Shown one piece after another: positions 45,451-56,119 of a stretch of DNA of 64,000 nt. Made by a program: the position numbers and the translations under genes. Location of the stretch: NCBI GenBank assembly GCA_019359045.1, contig JAHHIA010000003.1:310001-374000 (forward strand), given 5' to 3'. Under the pieces are notes generated by a model. It worked only from the letters and a program-made list of their open reading frames with translations. It made no database searches and was not told the origin of the DNA. The stretch's first letter is position 1. Every line of letters starts with the position of its first letter. The stretch comes from Scytolyngbya sp. HA4215-MV1 (lineage in GTDB: Bacteria; Cyanobacteriota; Cyanobacteriia; Leptolyngbyales; Leptolyngbyaceae).

Positions 45451-46596
45451 ATGACTGTCATGATAGATGCCATTCTTGATCGTGCCTTGATCGGAAAAGA
45501 TCTTTCTCCAGCGGAAGGGGTTGTGTTGCTCCAGCAACGCGATCAGCAGGCGATCGCTCAGATTCGAGCAACTGCTGATCGCTTGCGACAGTTGCAAGCG
45601 GGAGAAACCGTGACCTATGTAATCAACCGCAATTTGAACTTTACCAATATTTGTGAGCAGCACTGTAATTTTTGTGCCTTTCGTCGGGATGAGGGGGAGG
45701 CAGGTGCATTCTGGCTCGATCGATCGCAAATTTTAGAAAAAGTTGCTGATGGGGTGCGGCGGGGTGCTACAGAAATTTGTATGCAAGGGGGCTTAAACCT
45801 GAAAGCAAAGTTGCAAGGGTCTTCGTTGGCTTACTACCAAGGTCTGATTCGAACGATCAAATCTGCTTTTCCGCAATTGCACCTGCACGCTTTTTCTCCA
45901 CAAGAAGTGCAGTTTATTGCGCGGGAAGATGGGTTGACCTATGCCGAAGTGATTGCAGCGTTGCGGGATGCAGGGGTGGGGTCGTTGCCGGGTACAGCGG
46001 CGGAAGTGTTGGACGATCGAGTCCGTCGGATTTTGTGCCCTGAAAAAATCAACACAGCGACCTGGCTAGAAATTGTCAGTACTGCGCATCAACAAGGGTT
46101 ACGAACCACCAGTACGATGCTCTCTGGGCATATTGAAACGCCAGAACAGCAAATCCAACATCTTGATTTATTGCGGCGATTGCAACAAGCGTCGCTTCAC
46201 AAAGGGTATGAAGGGATCACTGAATTCATTTTGTTGCCTTTTGTGGGACAAGAGGCACCCAAACCGCTGCGGCGACGGGTAGGACGGGACCAACCAGTGC
46301 TATCGGATGCCTTGTTACTGATGGCGGTGGCGCGCATTTTTCTGGGACGGTGGATTCCTAATCATCAGCCGAGTTGGGTGAAGTTGGGGCTGGCTGGGGC
46401 GATCGACGCGTTGACCTGGGGCTGCAATGACATTGGCGGGACGTTGATGGAAGAACACATTACCAGCATGGCAGGGGCACAAGGAGGAACCTGTATGGAA
46501 GTGGAAACGTTGCAAGCGGCGATCTCGGATTTGGGAAGACCTTATCAGCAAAGGGATACGGTGTATCGCACCTTGTCAGCCGTAGGCAGCAGGTAG
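45451..46596 (+). CDS. cofH: Deazaflavin (F0) synthase subunit CofH, radical SAM
   Basis: A radical SAM enzyme of about 381 aa that joins tyrosine-derived hydroxybenzyl to 5-amino-6-ribitylaminouracil, the first half of F0 (8-HDF) synthesis; CofG does the second half. The 4Fe-4S motif is C-x3-C-x2-C ([12 protein letters not shown]). CofH-type stretches are [60 protein letters not shown] and [19 protein letters not shown]. In cyanobacteria F0 serves as a photolyase antenna. No cofG lies in the window. ATG 45451 is chosen; GTG 45448 and ATG 45460 are adjacent alternatives. Confidence 0.92.
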   Translation: MTVMIDAILDRALIGKDLSPAEGVVLLQQRDQQAIAQIRATADRLRQLQAGETVTYVINRNLNFTNICEQHCNFCAFRRDEGEAGAFWLDRSQILEKVADGVRRGATEICMQGGLNLKAKLQGSSLAYYQGLIRTIKSAFPQLHLHAFSPQEVQFIAREDGLTYAEVIAALRDAGVGSLPGTAAEVLDDRVRRILCPEKINTATWLEIVSTAHQQGLRTTSTMLSGHIETPEQQIQHLDLLRRLQQASLHKGYEGITEFILLPFVGQEAPKPLRRRVGRDQPVLSDALLLMAVARIFLGRWIPNHQPSWVKLGLAGAIDALTWGCNDIGGTLMEEHITSMAGAQGGTCMEVETLQAAISDLGRPYQQRDTVYRTLSAVGSR

Positions 46597-46730
46597 CTGA
46601 CTCGCATGGGGTGATGCAAAACCAGGGACGGAGTGATCTTTAACCTGATCACTAACCGCGAATCCTGCATACTTTGCTAGAGTGGCAAGGGCGTTGCCTA
46701 TCCTATGCAGTGAAGTGAAATCCCTCTCCC

Positions 46731-48539
46731 ATGAGCGAGAAAAAAAATAAGCCGAGTGAGACCAAGAATAAGCCTGTTGTCAGCTATCGCAAAAAGAAAT
46801 TTCCGCTTCTCATTACCCTCGGCACGGTGAGTCTGTTGATCGGGGGTGGTGCTGCTGCTTACTGGTATTTGACTCAGGGAAATTTTGGTGCGAGTAGCCT
46901 GCCAGTTGGTGCGAATGTGATTCCGCAGGGAGCGCTGATGACGGTGGCGCTGTCTACGGAACCGGAGCAGTGGCAAAAGCTGCGCGAGTTTGGTACGCCT
47001 GAAACTCAGGTGATGTTGGATAAGAATTTGGCGCAGTTGCGCGATCGCTTTCTGACTGCCAATGGGTTCAACTATCAGCAAGATATTCAGCCCTGGGTTG
47101 GCAAAGAGGTTTCGTTGGCTTTTCTGGCGCCTGCTGCCAAGTCGGCGGCTCCAACCGAACAAAATTTGCCCGCTTCAGTCAATTCGCAGTCGGTGATGGT
47201 GGTTTTACCGATTCAAGATCCGCTAAAGGCGAAGCAGCTTTTGGAAAAGACTCAGGCCTCTGCCACGAATCGATTGAGTGATCGCATCTATAAGGGATAT
47301 GCCATCAAAGAATCGCAGGGATCGGCGGGTGGCTATGCTGCGACGGTATTGGATGGCAAGTTTTTGGTGGTGACCACTGCTCCGAAGGCGATTGAGCAGG
47401 CGATCGATACTTACAAAGATGGCAACGCGCTCACCAATACGCCTGGCTATGCCCAGGCATTTGGTCAAATTCAGGTGGCTCAACCGTTTGCCAAGTTGTA
47501 TGTCAATGTCCCGGCTGCCGCAGCCGTGGCGACGGCGAATACTTCGCCAGTGCCCACGCAAGATTTTTCGCAGCAGCAGAGTCAGGGGGTGGCGGCGACT
47601 GTCACCTTAGCATCTGAAGGGATTCAATTTAAGAGTGTTTCTTGGTTGAAGCCCAATAGTGAAAGAAAGTATGAGGTGAGTAATACCGCGCGTCGAATGC
47701 CTGATTTGCTCCCTGAGGATACGCTGATGATGGCATCTGGCGGCGATTTGAAACGGCTTTGGCTGGATTATACGCAGGGAATTGCTGCCAATGCTCGGAA
47801 CTTTGATCCGAATGAGCTGAGAAAAGCAATTCAATCCACGATCGGCATGGATTTGGATCGGGATTTTCTGGAATGGATGCAGGGAGAATATTCTCTATCG
47901 ATGATTCCGGCTCCCAAAAATGCCCCCCCGAGTTTACCGATCGGGTTGATGTTGATGGTGCAGGCAACCAACCGCCAAGCGGCGGACAGTTCGCTGAGTC
48001 GTTTGGACGAAGTGATGGGAAGTAAGTATAAGTTGAAAGTGGAAGCTGCCAAGGTTGGCGAGCAAGCAGTGGTGCAATGGACCTTACCCTCCGGCGGGCT
48101 GACGGTGACTCGTGGATGGATTGGTAACGATATTGCTTTTATCACTTTGGGCGCGCCGATCGCCAGTAAGGTGTTGCCTCAGCCAAACCCTGCGCTGTCA
48201 GGCAATGAATTGTTCAAAAAGACGACGGTTTCTGGACTCAATCCCAACAATGGGAATTTCTTTATTGATGTCGATCGAGCAATTAATGCCAATGCGTTTC
48301 CGTTGATTCCCTTGCCCGCCGGCAGTCAACCGTTGGTCAAGGCGATTCGGTCGATCGGCGTGACGGCGGCAATTAGTAGTGAACGCAGTTCCCGATACGA
48401 TATTTTTGTGCTGCTCAAAAAGGGAGGTACTCCTCAGCCTCTTCCGAGTCCTTCTGCCAATGACGCTAGTCCCACTCCCGCAAGTCCGGCTCCGGCTTCT
48501 CCGCCAGTTTTGGAGCCTTCGCCAACTCCATCGCTTTAA
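46731..48539 (+). CDS. DUF3352 family protein (602 aa), membrane-anchored
   Basis: A basic cytosolic N-terminus (SYRKKKFP), one transmembrane helix (LLITLGTVSLLIGGGAAAYW) and a large DUF3352 domain outside the cytoplasm: VIPQGALMTVALSTEPEQWQ, KLREFGTPETQV, QDIQPWVGKEVSLAFLAP and NGNFFIDVDRAINAN. The C-terminal ~35 residues are a Pro/Ser/Ala-rich tail (SPTPASPAPASPPVLEPSP). Paralogue of the 43618 gene on the other side of cofH. Function unknown. No ribosome-binding site seen before ATG 46731. Confidence 0.85.
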   Translation: MSEKKNKPSETKNKPVVSYRKKKFPLLITLGTVSLLIGGGAAAYWYLTQGNFGASSLPVGANVIPQGALMTVALSTEPEQWQKLREFGTPETQVMLDKNLAQLRDRFLTANGFNYQQDIQPWVGKEVSLAFLAPAAKSAAPTEQNLPASVNSQSVMVVLPIQDPLKAKQLLEKTQASATNRLSDRIYKGYAIKESQGSAGGYAATVLDGKFLVVTTAPKAIEQAIDTYKDGNALTNTPGYAQAFGQIQVAQPFAKLYVNVPAAAAVATANTSPVPTQDFSQQQSQGVAATVTLASEGIQFKSVSWLKPNSERKYEVSNTARRMPDLLPEDTLMMASGGDLKRLWLDYTQGIAANARNFDPNELRKAIQSTIGMDLDRDFLEWMQGEYSLSMIPAPKNAPPSLPIGLMLMVQATNRQAADSSLSRLDEVMGSKYKLKVEAAKVGEQAVVQWTLPSGGLTVTRGWIGNDIAFITLGAPIASKVLPQPNPALSGNELFKKTTVSGLNPNNGNFFIDVDRAINANAFPLIPLPAGSQPLVKAIRSIGVTAAISSERSSRYDIFVLLKKGGTPQPLPSPSANDASPTPASPAPASPPVLEPSPTPSL

Positions 48540-48734
48540 CCCGAATCTTCATCTGAGGACGGTTGTCATTAGCTTTCAGTTTAGGGTTGGCCGTCGATCG
48601 TCCAAACACTAATTGATAGTGGTGTTTGGGCGGTTTGGATCTGGGCTATTGTCTATTCGTAGAGATAAGATGAACAAAGACTGAAAGACTGATCGAGCCG
48701 AGCCGAGTCGATCTTCCTTGGGAGAACACTATCC

Positions 48735-49760
48735 ATGAATTTGATTGCCCTTCAGAATATTCTGGACAACATTTCATTTGCTGTTTTGTTTGTCACCATG
48801 CTGGTGTATTGGATCGGGGTTGCGTTTCCGAAAGTGCCTATTCTCCCCGTGCTGGGAACGACCGGAATGGCGATCGCCAACCTATGCACTGCTGCACTGC
48901 TGGCTGCTCGATGGATTGAAGCGGGCTATTTCCCTCTGAGTAATTTATATGAGTCTCTCTTCTTCTTGGCATGGGGGATTACCACCATACATTTGGTCGC
49001 AGAGAACATGAGCCGCAGTCGGTTAGTCGGCATGGTAACTGCTCCCGTTGCCATGGGAATTACAGCTTTTGCTGCACTGACATTGCCGTCAGAGATGCAG
49101 TCTTCTGCACCGTTGGTGCCTGCGCTCAAGTCCAACTGGCTGATGATGCATGTCAGCGTGATGATGTTGAGCTATGCCACGTTGATGGTGGGTGCCCTTT
49201 TAGCGATCTCCTTTCTGATCGTGACCCGAGGACAGGCGGTAGAACTCCGGGGTAGCTCTGTGGGGACTGGCGGTTATCGGGACAAGCCCTATCGGCTGCG
49301 CTTGTCAGGTGAACCGGAGAATGTTGACGCAGGAGATAGCTCTGTATCTTCCGATCGGGCGAGCGCAGGGAATGGAGTTGCTACGGCTGTGTTAGAAAAA
49401 ACAGATATTTCCGTTGCGACTTTGCTCTCCCCTCAACGCTTAAGTCTGGCGGATACGCTCGACAATATTAGCTATCGCATTATTGGTTTGGGGTTCCCTT
49501 TGTTGACGATCGGCATCATTGCTGGCGCAGTTTGGGCAAATGAAGCTTGGGGATCTTATTGGAGTTGGGACCCCAAAGAAACCTGGGCACTCATCACTTG
49601 GCTAGTGTTCGCTGCTTATCTCCATGCGCGGATTACGAAAGGATGGCAAGGTCGCCGTCCCGCGATTCTTGCAGCAACAGGGTTTGTCGTAGTTTGGGTT
49701 TGCTATTTGGGTGTTAATCTTTTAGGCAAAGGACTTCATAGCTACGGTTGGTTCCTTTAA
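48735..49760 (+). CDS. ccsA: Cytochrome c biogenesis protein CcsA/Ycf5 (CcsB in TIGR naming)
   Basis: A 341-aa membrane protein of the system II cytochrome c maturation pathway, handling haem delivery to apocytochromes on the lumenal or periplasmic side. The tryptophan-rich WWD haem motif is [18 protein letters not shown]. Conserved histidines are in [22 protein letters not shown] and [11 protein letters not shown], with [12 protein letters not shown] earlier. It has about eight helices and a hydrophilic insert near residues 170-230 that is variable in the family. GGGAGA lies upstream of the ATG. glgA follows on the same strand 167 bp later. Confidence 0.95.
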   Translation: MNLIALQNILDNISFAVLFVTMLVYWIGVAFPKVPILPVLGTTGMAIANLCTAALLAARWIEAGYFPLSNLYESLFFLAWGITTIHLVAENMSRSRLVGMVTAPVAMGITAFAALTLPSEMQSSAPLVPALKSNWLMMHVSVMMLSYATLMVGALLAISFLIVTRGQAVELRGSSVGTGGYRDKPYRLRLSGEPENVDAGDSSVSSDRASAGNGVATAVLEKTDISVATLLSPQRLSLADTLDNISYRIIGLGFPLLTIGIIAGAVWANEAWGSYWSWDPKETWALITWLVFAAYLHARITKGWQGRRPAILAATGFVVVWVCYLGVNLLGKGLHSYGWFL

Positions 49761-49927
49761 GACGCAGCATTTTGCTGACTAATTTTTCGGAATCCTGCTC
49801 TGCATAGACAGACAGACCGTCCCTTTACTCGGTATGATCTGAGCGGTCAGTCATTCGCGCTTAAGCTGTCGGTCAGTTGCCAATTGCTGACAGCCTTAGC
49901 CATTTATGGGGAGACAGGAAATCTAGC

Positions 49928-51349
49928 ATGCGAATTTTGTTTGTTGCTGCCGAGGCTGCTCCAGTTGCCAAAGTCGGTGGGATGGGGGACGTGGTTGGAG
50001 CGCTGCCCAAATTCTTGCGGAGAATGGGGCACGATGTGCGGATTTTCCTGCCTTATTATGGCTTTCTGCCGGACAAGATGAAGATCCCTAAAGAGCCAGT
50101 TTGGAAGGGCAACGCTATGTTTCAGGACTTTGCAGTCTATGAAGCTGTCCTCCCAGGAACGGATGTGCCGCTCTACTTGTTTGGGCATCCTTCGTTTATG
50201 CCGCGTCGGATCTATTTTGGCGAAGATGAAGACTGGCGCTTTACCCTCTTTTCGAATGCAGCCGCAGAGTTTGTCTGGAATTATTGGAAGCCTGATATTG
50301 TGCATTGTCATGACTGGCACACAGGGATGATTCCAGTTTGGATGCATCAATCGCCTGATATTGCTACGGTGTTTACGATTCATAACCTGGCGTATCAGGG
50401 GCCCTGGAGTTGGAAGTTGGAAAAGATGACCTGGTGCCCCTGGTATATGCAGGGACATAACACGATGGCAGCCGCGGTTCAGTTTGCCGATCGTGTCAAT
50501 ACGGTTTCCCCCACCTATGCCCAACAAATTCAGACTGCCTCCTATGGTGAGACGTTGGAAGGCTTGTTGTCGTTTATTAGTGGCAAGCTGTCTGGGATTT
50601 TGAATGGCATTGATACAGAGCTTTACGATCCATCTGTAGATAAGCACATTACTCAGACCTTCACCGCAGAAACGATCGACCAACGACCTGCCAATAAAAT
50701 TGCTTTACAAGAAGAAGTGGGCTTAGAAGTCAATTCTTCTGCCTTTTTGGTTGGCATGGTGACTCGCTTGGTGGAGCAGAAAGGGTTGGATTTGGTGATC
50801 CAGATCCTGGAGCGCTTTATGTCTTATACCGATGCTCAGTTTATTTTGCTGGGAACAGGCGATCGCTACTATGAAACTCAAATGTGGCAAATTGCCTCTC
50901 GCTTCCCAGGTCGCATGTCGGTTTATTTACTTTACAACGACGCGTTGTCACGCCGCATTTATGCAGGCTGCGATGCCTTTTTGATGCCCTCCCGGTTTGA
51001 ACCCTGTGGCATTAGCCAGATGATGGCGCTTCGTTATGGTTGTGTACCGATCGTTCGGCGGACTGGGGGATTGGTGGATACGGTGTTGCATCACGATCCA
51101 AACAATCATGTGGGAACTGGCTATTGCTTCGATCGCTACGAACCGCTCGACCTGTATACCTGTTTAGTTCGTGCCTGGGAAGGTTTCCACTACAAACAAT
51201 ACTGGCAAGAATTACAGCAACGAGGCATGGGGATGAACTTTAGCTGGGATAAATCCGCGAAACAATACATCGAACTTTATCGCTCGATTTTGGGTGTTCC
51301 AGAGGATACGGAAGCTCGGGAGAAACATATTGAATTGATCAATCAGTAA
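49928..51349 (+). CDS. glgA: Glycogen synthase (ADP-glucose type)
   Basis: A GT5 glycogen synthase of 473 aa transferring glucose from ADP-glucose to glycogen. The [14 protein letters not shown] motif binds ADP-glucose. Further motifs are [44 protein letters not shown] and the donor-site [19 protein letters not shown]. It resembles the Synechocystis GlgA1 type more than GlgA2, from memory. ATG 49928 is supported by AGGAAA upstream; the frame is open to 49877, but those residues are not conserved. Confidence 0.96.
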   Translation: MRILFVAAEAAPVAKVGGMGDVVGALPKFLRRMGHDVRIFLPYYGFLPDKMKIPKEPVWKGNAMFQDFAVYEAVLPGTDVPLYLFGHPSFMPRRIYFGEDEDWRFTLFSNAAAEFVWNYWKPDIVHCHDWHTGMIPVWMHQSPDIATVFTIHNLAYQGPWSWKLEKMTWCPWYMQGHNTMAAAVQFADRVNTVSPTYAQQIQTASYGETLEGLLSFISGKLSGILNGIDTELYDPSVDKHITQTFTAETIDQRPANKIALQEEVGLEVNSSAFLVGMVTRLVEQKGLDLVIQILERFMSYTDAQFILLGTGDRYYETQMWQIASRFPGRMSVYLLYNDALSRRIYAGCDAFLMPSRFEPCGISQMMALRYGCVPIVRRTGGLVDTVLHHDPNNHVGTGYCFDRYEPLDLYTCLVRAWEGFHYKQYWQELQQRGMGMNFSWDKSAKQYIELYRSILGVPEDTEAREKHIELINQ

Positions 51350-51619
51350 TCGATGAGTGTCTCGAAAGTTGGCTTAGGATCGTGGATTAAATAACATCGG
51401 CAATTTTCCAAGCGTAAGGGCTTGGCATACCCTACGGGAAGCAAGCTACGGGCTAAAACCTTGGCAATGAGTAAAAAGTTGCCTGCCGAATGCTAAGCCC
51501 CTACAACAGAATTCACGGTTTTATTGTGTTCTCGTTCCTTAAGTCAGCTTTCGGCAACCAGACTGCTTACTAAGCCTGCCAAAAATTTCTGTACGTAGAG
51601 GGTTTCAACCCAGAATTCG
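51350..51619. other. Gene-free stretch with a possible interspersed repeat fragment
   Basis: 270 bases between convergent glgA and the cupin gene. At about 51417-51456 it holds a copy of CATACCCTACGGGAAGC followed by CTACGGGC, which resembles short interspersed repeats I know from filamentous cyanobacteria. No gene or terminator is clear. Confidence 0.4.
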
Positions 51620-52120
51620 TTAAATCCTAGTGGGTTTAATGTCCACTTTCGTCGATTGCTGAAACTCTTCAACGATCGCCTGAACGATTGTCAGATCGTA
51701 AGGCAGTCGCCTCTTTAAAGGACGATAATCTCGTTCGTGGGGTGGACCATGACGAATTACGGAATTGATCGCAACGCAGGGTTCAGCATTGATGTTGATT
51801 GCGCCGTGCGGAATTCCCGGTGGAATTTTGACCACTTGGGGGTGGCGATCGCTCATCAAAATATATTGATAAGTGCCATCTTGTAGTACTACCAGCACAA
51901 TGCTGCCTTTGACAACCAACAGTTGATCGGTTTGGAAATGGTGTACAAATAACTCTTCAACGCTTCCTGGTGCAATGTAAACCAGGTTGGTTTCGTGACT
52001 GGATGGAATACGAAACTCGGTAACATTGGGTACATCAACATCGACCGAACAAATATCCACTCCTTGGGTTGCATGGATACATTCCAGGTCGGAAATCGCA
52101 ATCGTTTTTGTCAAACTCAT
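51620..52120 (-). CDS. Cupin-fold protein, sugar-epimerase-like
   Basis: A 166-aa single-domain cupin. The double-stranded beta-helix is seen in HHFQTDQLLVVKGSIVLVVL and HPQVVKIPPGIPHGAININA. It recalls dTDP-4-dehydrorhamnose 3,5-epimerase (RmlC)-like proteins, but the full RmlC active-site set is not obvious. The start is ATG 52120, with GGAGG 8 bases upstream; ATG 52135 overlaps that site and is unlikely. No sugar-nucleotide genes lie beside it, so the substrate is unknown. Confidence 0.75.
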   Translation of the reverse strand: MSLTKTIAISDLECIHATQGVDICSVDVDVPNVTEFRIPSSHETNLVYIAPGSVEELFVHHFQTDQLLVVKGSIVLVVLQDGTYQYILMSDRHPQVVKIPPGIPHGAININAEPCVAINSVIRHGPPHERDYRPLKRRLPYDLTIVQAIVEEFQQSTKVDIKPTRI

Positions 52121-52559
52121 CGGGTGATCCTCCACGCGAAGCGATGCTTTGGAGCGTCAGTTCAAAGCGGGATGCAAGGTCTCAATTTAAAGTAGATCGA
52201 CTCACGGTTGGGATATTTAGACAATTGCAAGATGGTACTCCGTACCTGAAGTGTTGTCTATCCCAAGCTATTTTCATTATTGCGCACCCAGACTTGATCG
52301 TCATCTCTTGGCGATCGAGCAATTTGGCTAGCTAAGTCCTCAATGCTAGGGATGGTGTTGATGCTCATTCAATAACTTAAAAGCGTTTTCTCGACAAACT
52401 TTGACTTAAGTTATGGCTTAACTGCATTTATCTGGTCTGGTGATTCCTGTTTGCAAGCTTGAAACTAAGTGATAGGCAGCCAACAACGAAGCCCCGTGGG
52501 TTATCTCCTCTCAACACAGCTCTAGTTTGGTCTACTTACTTGCTCCCTAGGAACTCTCC
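52121..52559. other. Gene-free stretch upstream of the propeller protein
   Basis: About 440 bases between the divergent cupin and propeller genes. No convincing gene, hairpin or repeat seen; it should hold the promoters of both. Confidence 0.45.
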
Positions 52560-54710
52560 ATGCTTAACGATACTCGCTTTTTCTCTCGTCTTGCCCCAGA
52601 ACAAGCCTTCCCGATTCGTTATCATGCTCCTACCGATCAGAATTTAGGGGATGCCCTTGCTACAGATCCGATCGTGCCACGGGGTCTGCGAGGTGCCAGC
52701 TCCGCCAGTTTGACAGTTGCCCCGTCCGTCAGTGCCGCCAGTGCTGCCTCGCCTAGCGCGCAAGCAACTATTGTATGGCGCAACTATGCCACGGGTGAAA
52801 ACGTGATCTGGCAAATGAATGGCACCACCCCATCGGGGACCATCCCTCTACCCACGGTCACTGATTTAAATTGGCGGATTGAAGCAACGGCTGATTTTAA
52901 CGGTGACGGGCAGCAAGACCTGCTTTGGCGCAACTATGGCACTACTGGTTCAGAAGCAGGCAAAGTCTATATCTGGACGATGAATGGGCAAACTGCAACC
53001 GCAACGATCGTGATGCCTGTAGTCGTCAATAACCCTAACTGGCGCATTGATGCGGTGGGAGATTTCAACCAGGATGGGTTAGTGGATCTCGTATGGCGTA
53101 ACTACGATACGACTGGAATCGAAGCGGGTAAGGTCTCTATCTGGACAATGAATGGCGTAACACCGATCGCAACCGTACAAATGCCCTTGATTGTCAATAA
53201 TCCCAACTGGCGGATTGAAACGGTGGGAGACTTCAATCAGGATGGGAAGGCAGACTTAGTATGGCGGAATTATGACACAGCGGGAATTGAAGCAGGCAAG
53301 GTCTATATCTGGACGATGAATGGACTAGCGCCCGTTACCACGGTGCAGATGCCGTTGGTAATTAATGACCTCAACTGGCATATCGAAGGAGCAGGAGACT
53401 TTACCGACGATCGCAAATTTGACCTACTTTGGCGTAATTCCAGTACTGGCAAGAATACGCTCTGGCAGATGGATGGGACAACCCCCATTGCGAGTGTTGA
53501 CTTGCCTGATGTGTCAGCGCCCAACTGGGTGTCGATCGTCTCTGCGCCGCCCCCACCGATCGCTACGATTATCCGCATCCCGACGACCAACCAGACCAAT
53601 GACATCACATTTACGATTTCTGGCAATAACCTGGCGTGGCAGGGCTGGGATGGTCAGGATTATGAAATCTTTCTCTATAACGGTACGACTGGCGTAACGC
53701 AGCAACTAACAAACAACACCGTGAATGATGTGAATCCCAAAATTTCTGGCTTGAATGTGGTTTGGGAACATGTCACAGGAACCAACAATCGGGATGTTTA
53801 CTTCTATAACGGCACGCAGACAATCATCTTATCTAATAGTGCTTTTGATGATGCTAATCCCATAATTTCGGGTTCTAACGTGGTTTGGGAGCGACAGATG
53901 AATCCCAGTACTGCCAACAGTAACAAAGATCTTTATTTGTACAATGGCACCACAACGATCGCCCTAGCGACCAACCCGCTAGATGATACCAATGCCAGTA
54001 TCTCTGGTTCCAATGTGGTCTGGCGAAGCTTTTTTGATATTGATCCAGATCCTGCTGTAGATAACCCCTCTGCCGATATCTTTTTCTATAACGGTGCCAC
54101 GACTCGCCGCTTAACGAACAACGATAAAGACGAAAGTTCGCTCCGCATTGTGGGTGCCAATGTCTTTTGGATTGGCATGGATAACAATTTCTTCGACCAG
54201 ATCTTTCTGTTCAATGGTGCTACGGTTCGGCAACTGACAACCGGTAATAACGCAATTCCAGCTTTAGGAATCACGGTGTCTGGCTCGAATATTGTTTGGC
54301 AAGTTGAAACAGGTGCCTTTACGAGAGATCTCTATTTCTATAACGCAGTCACCAATACCGCTACTAAGATTGGCTCAGCTGTCGCTCAGGGCAGCGGTGT
54401 TGTCACAGTCAGGGTGGCTGGCTCTAATGTTGCTTGGTCTAGTTTTGATGGCAATGATAAGGAACTTTTTCTCTACAACGGTGCCACAACGCGACAAGTC
54501 ACCCACAATACAACGAATGATGTTTTGTTTGGCTTTTCTGGCTCCAGGTTGATTTGGAAGAACTCTGGCGGGAATGGCACCTTTGTGGATCAGGGAGGGG
54601 CGATCGGACAACTCCCAACAGGTAACGCTTTTCCTATCACTTCAGGCGACTATCTTGCCTGGGCAGGTGTTGAAAATGGCGTCTCGCTTTTTCTTGCCCA
54701 ATTGATTTGA
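52560..54710 (+). CDS. FG-GAP/VCBS-type repeat protein with a second beta-propeller (716 aa)
   Basis: The N-terminal ~70 residues are a Ser/Ala-rich segment without a clear signal peptide. Four repeats then start at residues 104, 160, 216 and 272, exactly 56 apart, each reading NW(R/H)I(E/D)-x4-DF and holding the calcium-binding loop (DFNQDG, DFNGDG) and LVWRNYDT. A shorter last unit begins near 322. From about 350 a different propeller-like series follows, with blades of the form ISGSNVVW and LYNGTT, as in TolB/WD-type domains. Probably extracellular and calcium-binding; the export route is not evident. Function unknown. Confidence 0.82.
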   Translation: MLNDTRFFSRLAPEQAFPIRYHAPTDQNLGDALATDPIVPRGLRGASSASLTVAPSVSAASAASPSAQATIVWRNYATGENVIWQMNGTTPSGTIPLPTVTDLNWRIEATADFNGDGQQDLLWRNYGTTGSEAGKVYIWTMNGQTATATIVMPVVVNNPNWRIDAVGDFNQDGLVDLVWRNYDTTGIEAGKVSIWTMNGVTPIATVQMPLIVNNPNWRIETVGDFNQDGKADLVWRNYDTAGIEAGKVYIWTMNGLAPVTTVQMPLVINDLNWHIEGAGDFTDDRKFDLLWRNSSTGKNTLWQMDGTTPIASVDLPDVSAPNWVSIVSAPPPPIATIIRIPTTNQTNDITFTISGNNLAWQGWDGQDYEIFLYNGTTGVTQQLTNNTVNDVNPKISGLNVVWEHVTGTNNRDVYFYNGTQTIILSNSAFDDANPIISGSNVVWERQMNPSTANSNKDLYLYNGTTTIALATNPLDDTNASISGSNVVWRSFFDIDPDPAVDNPSADIFFYNGATTRRLTNNDKDESSLRIVGANVFWIGMDNNFFDQIFLFNGATVRQLTTGNNAIPALGITVSGSNIVWQVETGAFTRDLYFYNAVTNTATKIGSAVAQGSGVVTVRVAGSNVAWSSFDGNDKELFLYNGATTRQVTHNTTNDVLFGFSGSRLIWKNSGGNGTFVDQGGAIGQLPTGNAFPITSGDYLAWAGVENGVSLFLAQLI

Positions 54711-54852
54711 GGTCAGGTCATCAGGTTGCGATTGGGTTGCGTAAGACCTGCGATCGCGGCTGATAAGTAAATCCTGGCACTGATTAGCCGACTTGCTCTG
54801 ATGCAGCAAAGCTCTAGATTTTCAATTCAAGTTTTCACCCAGGAGTTCACTC

Positions 54853-55326
54853 ATGATTCATCACATTTCAATTCCCGCCCAAAATCCTCTACGTGTTGCA
54901 ACGGTATTGGCAGAAATCCTCCAAGGCAAAGTTTTCCCCTTTCCGCCTCATCCAGGCAGCTATATTACCGTACCCTTTGATCAATATGGCACTGCGGTTG
55001 AGGTCTACCCCATCGGCACAGAATTGACCCCTGCACCAGAGAATGCCGCATTCGTGCAAAAGTCAGTGCTTCCGGTGCCCACCCTCACTCCCTTTCATGC
55101 CGCAATTTCGGTTCCAACCAGTCTGGAGCAACTTCAGCAAATTGGCGATCGCGAAGGATGGCGGGTGCAACTGTGCGATCGAGGTCCCTTCAAAGTCGTT
55201 GAATGTTGGCTGGAAAACTGTCTCTTGCTGGAATTTCTCCCGCCTGATCTTGCTAGTGGGTATCTGGAATTTACTCAATCCGAAAACGCAGTGAAATTCC
55301 TGGCTGAACCTATTCTGGCTTCGTGA
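54853..55326 (+). CDS. VOC (glyoxalase-fold)-like protein, 157 aa
   Basis: A soluble protein beginning MIHHISIPAQNPLRVATVLA, which resembles the first strand and helix of a vicinal-oxygen-chelate domain. It continues TPFHAAISVPTSLEQLQQIG and CWLENCLLLEFLPPDLA, giving possible metal ligands His3/His4, His82 and Glu. The substrate is unknown. AGGAG lies upstream of the ATG. Single gene. Confidence 0.7.
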   Translation: MIHHISIPAQNPLRVATVLAEILQGKVFPFPPHPGSYITVPFDQYGTAVEVYPIGTELTPAPENAAFVQKSVLPVPTLTPFHAAISVPTSLEQLQQIGDREGWRVQLCDRGPFKVVECWLENCLLLEFLPPDLASGYLEFTQSENAVKFLAEPILAS

Positions 55327-55510
55327 TCTTAAGCACTTCTTACTCTGTGACTGAAAGGACTGAACTCGATGAATATATGCAACTACAGCCCATGAATATA
55401 GAGTTTCACTCAGACAAGTAGAACGCTGTAATGCTGGTATGAGTCACTGACTAAGCAGAAAATCGGGGACAGTAGGCGACCTTCTTGTAGACTCAGAGGG
55501 CTATCTAGGT

Positions 55511-56119
55511 CTAATTGTTGACTTCTGCCATCTCAATCACTTGACCATCGAGATCTTTGACTAGAAAATTAAGCGGTTTCTCGCGGCGGATTTTATGTTT
55601 AATCCCTCGCATCTGAACCCTTAAGAGAATCTGCTCGAGACAATCGCGATCAAAGCAGACATGCCGTTGGCGAGCCTTTTCGCCGGTACTGGCACCTGAA
55701 ATGATGTGGAGTTGGGTATTCTTCTTGATCTGATACCAGAGTCCATCAGAAGTCTTCATGCCTTTGACGACTGTCCCCACTGGGTTCCCTGACATATAGA
55801 GCGGATCTATGGCACTGACTCCAATTGATTGCTCATAGTTATAGTAGTAATGCAAGGGGACATCGGCGACTGGCAAATCTAGCAAACCTTCATAAAACCG
55901 TTGGGCGAGTTCTACATCCGACACCATGACTGTGTGGACCTTGGGTGCACTGGTGAGAAACATCCACATGGCACCTGCATAGGCTGCCAGCAGGATCACC
56001 ATAATGCCTTGAGTGGACAACAAGCCATCTAGCGGTAGCGACCAAAACGACGCTAATGGGAGTGACGAGTAGACAGAAGGAATATGATCGATTCCTGTAA
56101 TCATGAGTTCGCCGAGCAT
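55511..56119 (-). CDS. VOC-family protein with N-terminal membrane segment (202 aa)
   Basis: Residues about 37-57 are a transmembrane helix (GIMVILLAAYAGAMWMFL). A glyoxalase/bleomycin-resistance-like domain follows: VHTVMVSDVELAQRFYEGLL, RHVCFDRDCLEQILLRVQM and FLVKDLDGQVIEMAE. The combination of membrane anchor and VOC fold is uncommon. Starts at 56119 and 56104 are both possible; neither has a ribosome-binding site. It is divergent from the sigma-like gene. Substrate unknown. Confidence 0.72.
   Translation of the reverse strand: MLGELMITGIDHIPSVYSSLPLASFWSLPLDGLLSTQGIMVILLAAYAGAMWMFLTSAPKVHTVMVSDVELAQRFYEGLLDLPVADVPLHYYYNYEQSIGVSAIDPLYMSGNPVGTVVKGMKTSDGLWYQIKKNTQLHIISGASTGEKARQRHVCFDRDCLEQILLRVQMRGIKHKIRREKPLNFLVKDLDGQVIEMAEVNN

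Noticed and set aside
48602-48629. 8-bp stem hairpin after the second DUF3352 gene
   Set aside because: Short stem, 12-base loop and no T-run; too weak to call a terminator.
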